Positions 63,596 through 64,000 of a stretch of 64,000 nt of DNA are shown in pieces (position 1 is the stretch's first letter; each line of letters begins with the position of its first letter). The notes under the pieces are model-generated. The model saw only the letters and a program-made list of their open reading frames with translations, did not search any database and was not told the origin of the DNA. The DNA is from Agelas oroides (Eukaryota; Porifera; Demospongiae; Agelasida; Agelasidae), in the NCBI GenBank assembly GCA_949130485.1, contig OX422186.1:69501-133500 (forward strand). Direction: 5' to 3'. The position numbers and the translations under genes were made by a program.

Positions 63596-64000
63596 CACAG
63601 GGGCACACGGCTCCCAGCTACAAAGCTTGCTAGGAGTGGGGAGTCCACAGCAACAGCAGCTGATGGAACAGCTCATCAGTTCCGGAGCTCTTGGCAGCAT
63701 GCTCCACCCCTACGAGACTGGGAGATCACCAAAGTACGTAACAACTAACCGTGTCAAACGTATTATGGTAGCATTCCTGTCATTTTTGACCACAGCAAGC
63801 AGTCATGTAGGAAGGTCAGGAATGAGGACTAGCCTCTTACCCAGGCCCTGTGAATGAGGCTAAATGAGGATATGCTTGTAGCAGTAGTAAGCTGTTGACA
63901 TTTCGTCTCTACAGTCGTGGTAGCAGTGCTACCGGAGGTACCAGGTCCTCGCCAGGTGTCACTCCTTCCAATAGCAGTGCTCCCGGCACTACCCCACAGG
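62205..64000 (+). CDS. ADRM1: Proteasomal ubiquitin receptor ADRM1/Rpn13 (partial)
   Basis: Five exons in the window: 62205-62399, 62705-62863, 63365-63458, 63601-63733, 63915-64000 onward. Rpn13 sits on the 19S regulatory particle, binds ubiquitin through its PRU domain and recruits UCH37 through its C-terminal DEUBAD domain. Seen: the full PRU domain (SLVEFRAGKMKRTGSTVTAD, RKGLAFMKMEDGLLHFLWKD, DFIIFPGDAEMKRVPQCTTG, RVFLLKFRDSTTRRFFYWLQ, EPKEDKDEDLLKKVNELIDN), then a Gly/Gln/Ser linker (LQSLLGVGSPQQQQLMEQLI). The DEUBAD domain lies beyond the window. Start 62205 (MAALFGQSS) is preferred over an upstream in-frame ATG at 62127 because it gives the expected short leader. The plus-strand intron 1 is purine-rich, unlike most introns here. 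Confidence 0.95.
63525..63592 (+). repeat. (GCAC)n(CA)n microsatellite in ADRM1 intron 3
   Basis: ACGCACGC units followed by a CA run up to CTCACAG acceptor at 63594-63600. Confidence 0.9.
63830..63862. mobile_element. Minimal foldback element, 9-bp TSD
   Basis: TAGCCTCTTACCCAGGCC joined almost directly to GTGAATGAGGCTA; 33 bp in all. The flanks AATGAGGAC (63821-63829) and AATGAGGAT (63863-63871) form a 9-bp duplication with one mismatch. Confidence 0.65.

Overview
The window is animal nuclear DNA. It holds intron-rich, closely packed genes with GT-AG introns, divergent gene pairs, an intronless NACHT-LRR receptor, and many small palindromic transposons and minisatellites. The gene content (Maelstrom, STAM, ADHFE1, DYRK2/4-type kinase, ADRM1/Rpn13, RPL19, a KCTD-like BTB protein, an NLR) together with short compact introns suggests an early-branching metazoan. 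A demosponge is my best guess, from overall style rather than from a diagnostic marker. All exon models below were assembled by hand from ORFs, splice consensus, phase agreement and family recall. Every multi-exon coding sequence marked complete adds up to a whole number of codons.

Layout. 1-2180: no confident gene. 2181-4373 (+): mucin-like type I membrane protein. 4603-10933 (+): STAM, 16 exons. 10934-12113: repeats and a foldback transposon. 12114-13666 (-): secreted ITIH C-terminal-like protein, divergent from 14107-18772 (+): ADHFE1, 13 exons. 20890-24510 and 24961-25810 (+): two more mucin-like membrane proteins related to the first. 26581-29370 (-): RPL19, head-to-head with 29517-32773 (+): Maelstrom, over about 146 bp that contain a palindromic NRF-1-type site. 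33779-37195 (-): single-exon NLR. 37712-57201 (-): DYRK2/4-type kinase, whose N-terminal exons are scattered through about 14 kb of repeat-filled introns. 57608-59472 (+): small secreted protein with an LPMO-like layout. 60120-62073 (-): KCTD-like BTB protein, divergent from 62205-64000 (+): ADRM1/Rpn13, cut by the window end.

Between and inside the genes lie (a) a family of foldback elements with TAGCCTCG-type ends, several with 8-10 bp target duplications; (b) minisatellites with 15, 28, 30, 37 and 59 bp units, at least one grown inside such an element; (c) long pyrimidine tracts on the sense strand of introns, usually abutting the 3' splice site; (d) two copies of a retrotransposon-like fragment, both sitting in such a tract.

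The genes do not form one pathway. Separate themes are visible: endosomal sorting and ubiquitin/proteasome (STAM, ADRM1, perhaps the KCTD-like protein), piRNA silencing (MAEL), innate sensing (NLR), and cell-surface or secreted proteins (three mucin-like proteins, ITIH-like, LPMO-like). The least-described items are the mucin-like family with a shared Ser/Arg tail, the histidine-first secreted protein, and the foldback elements.
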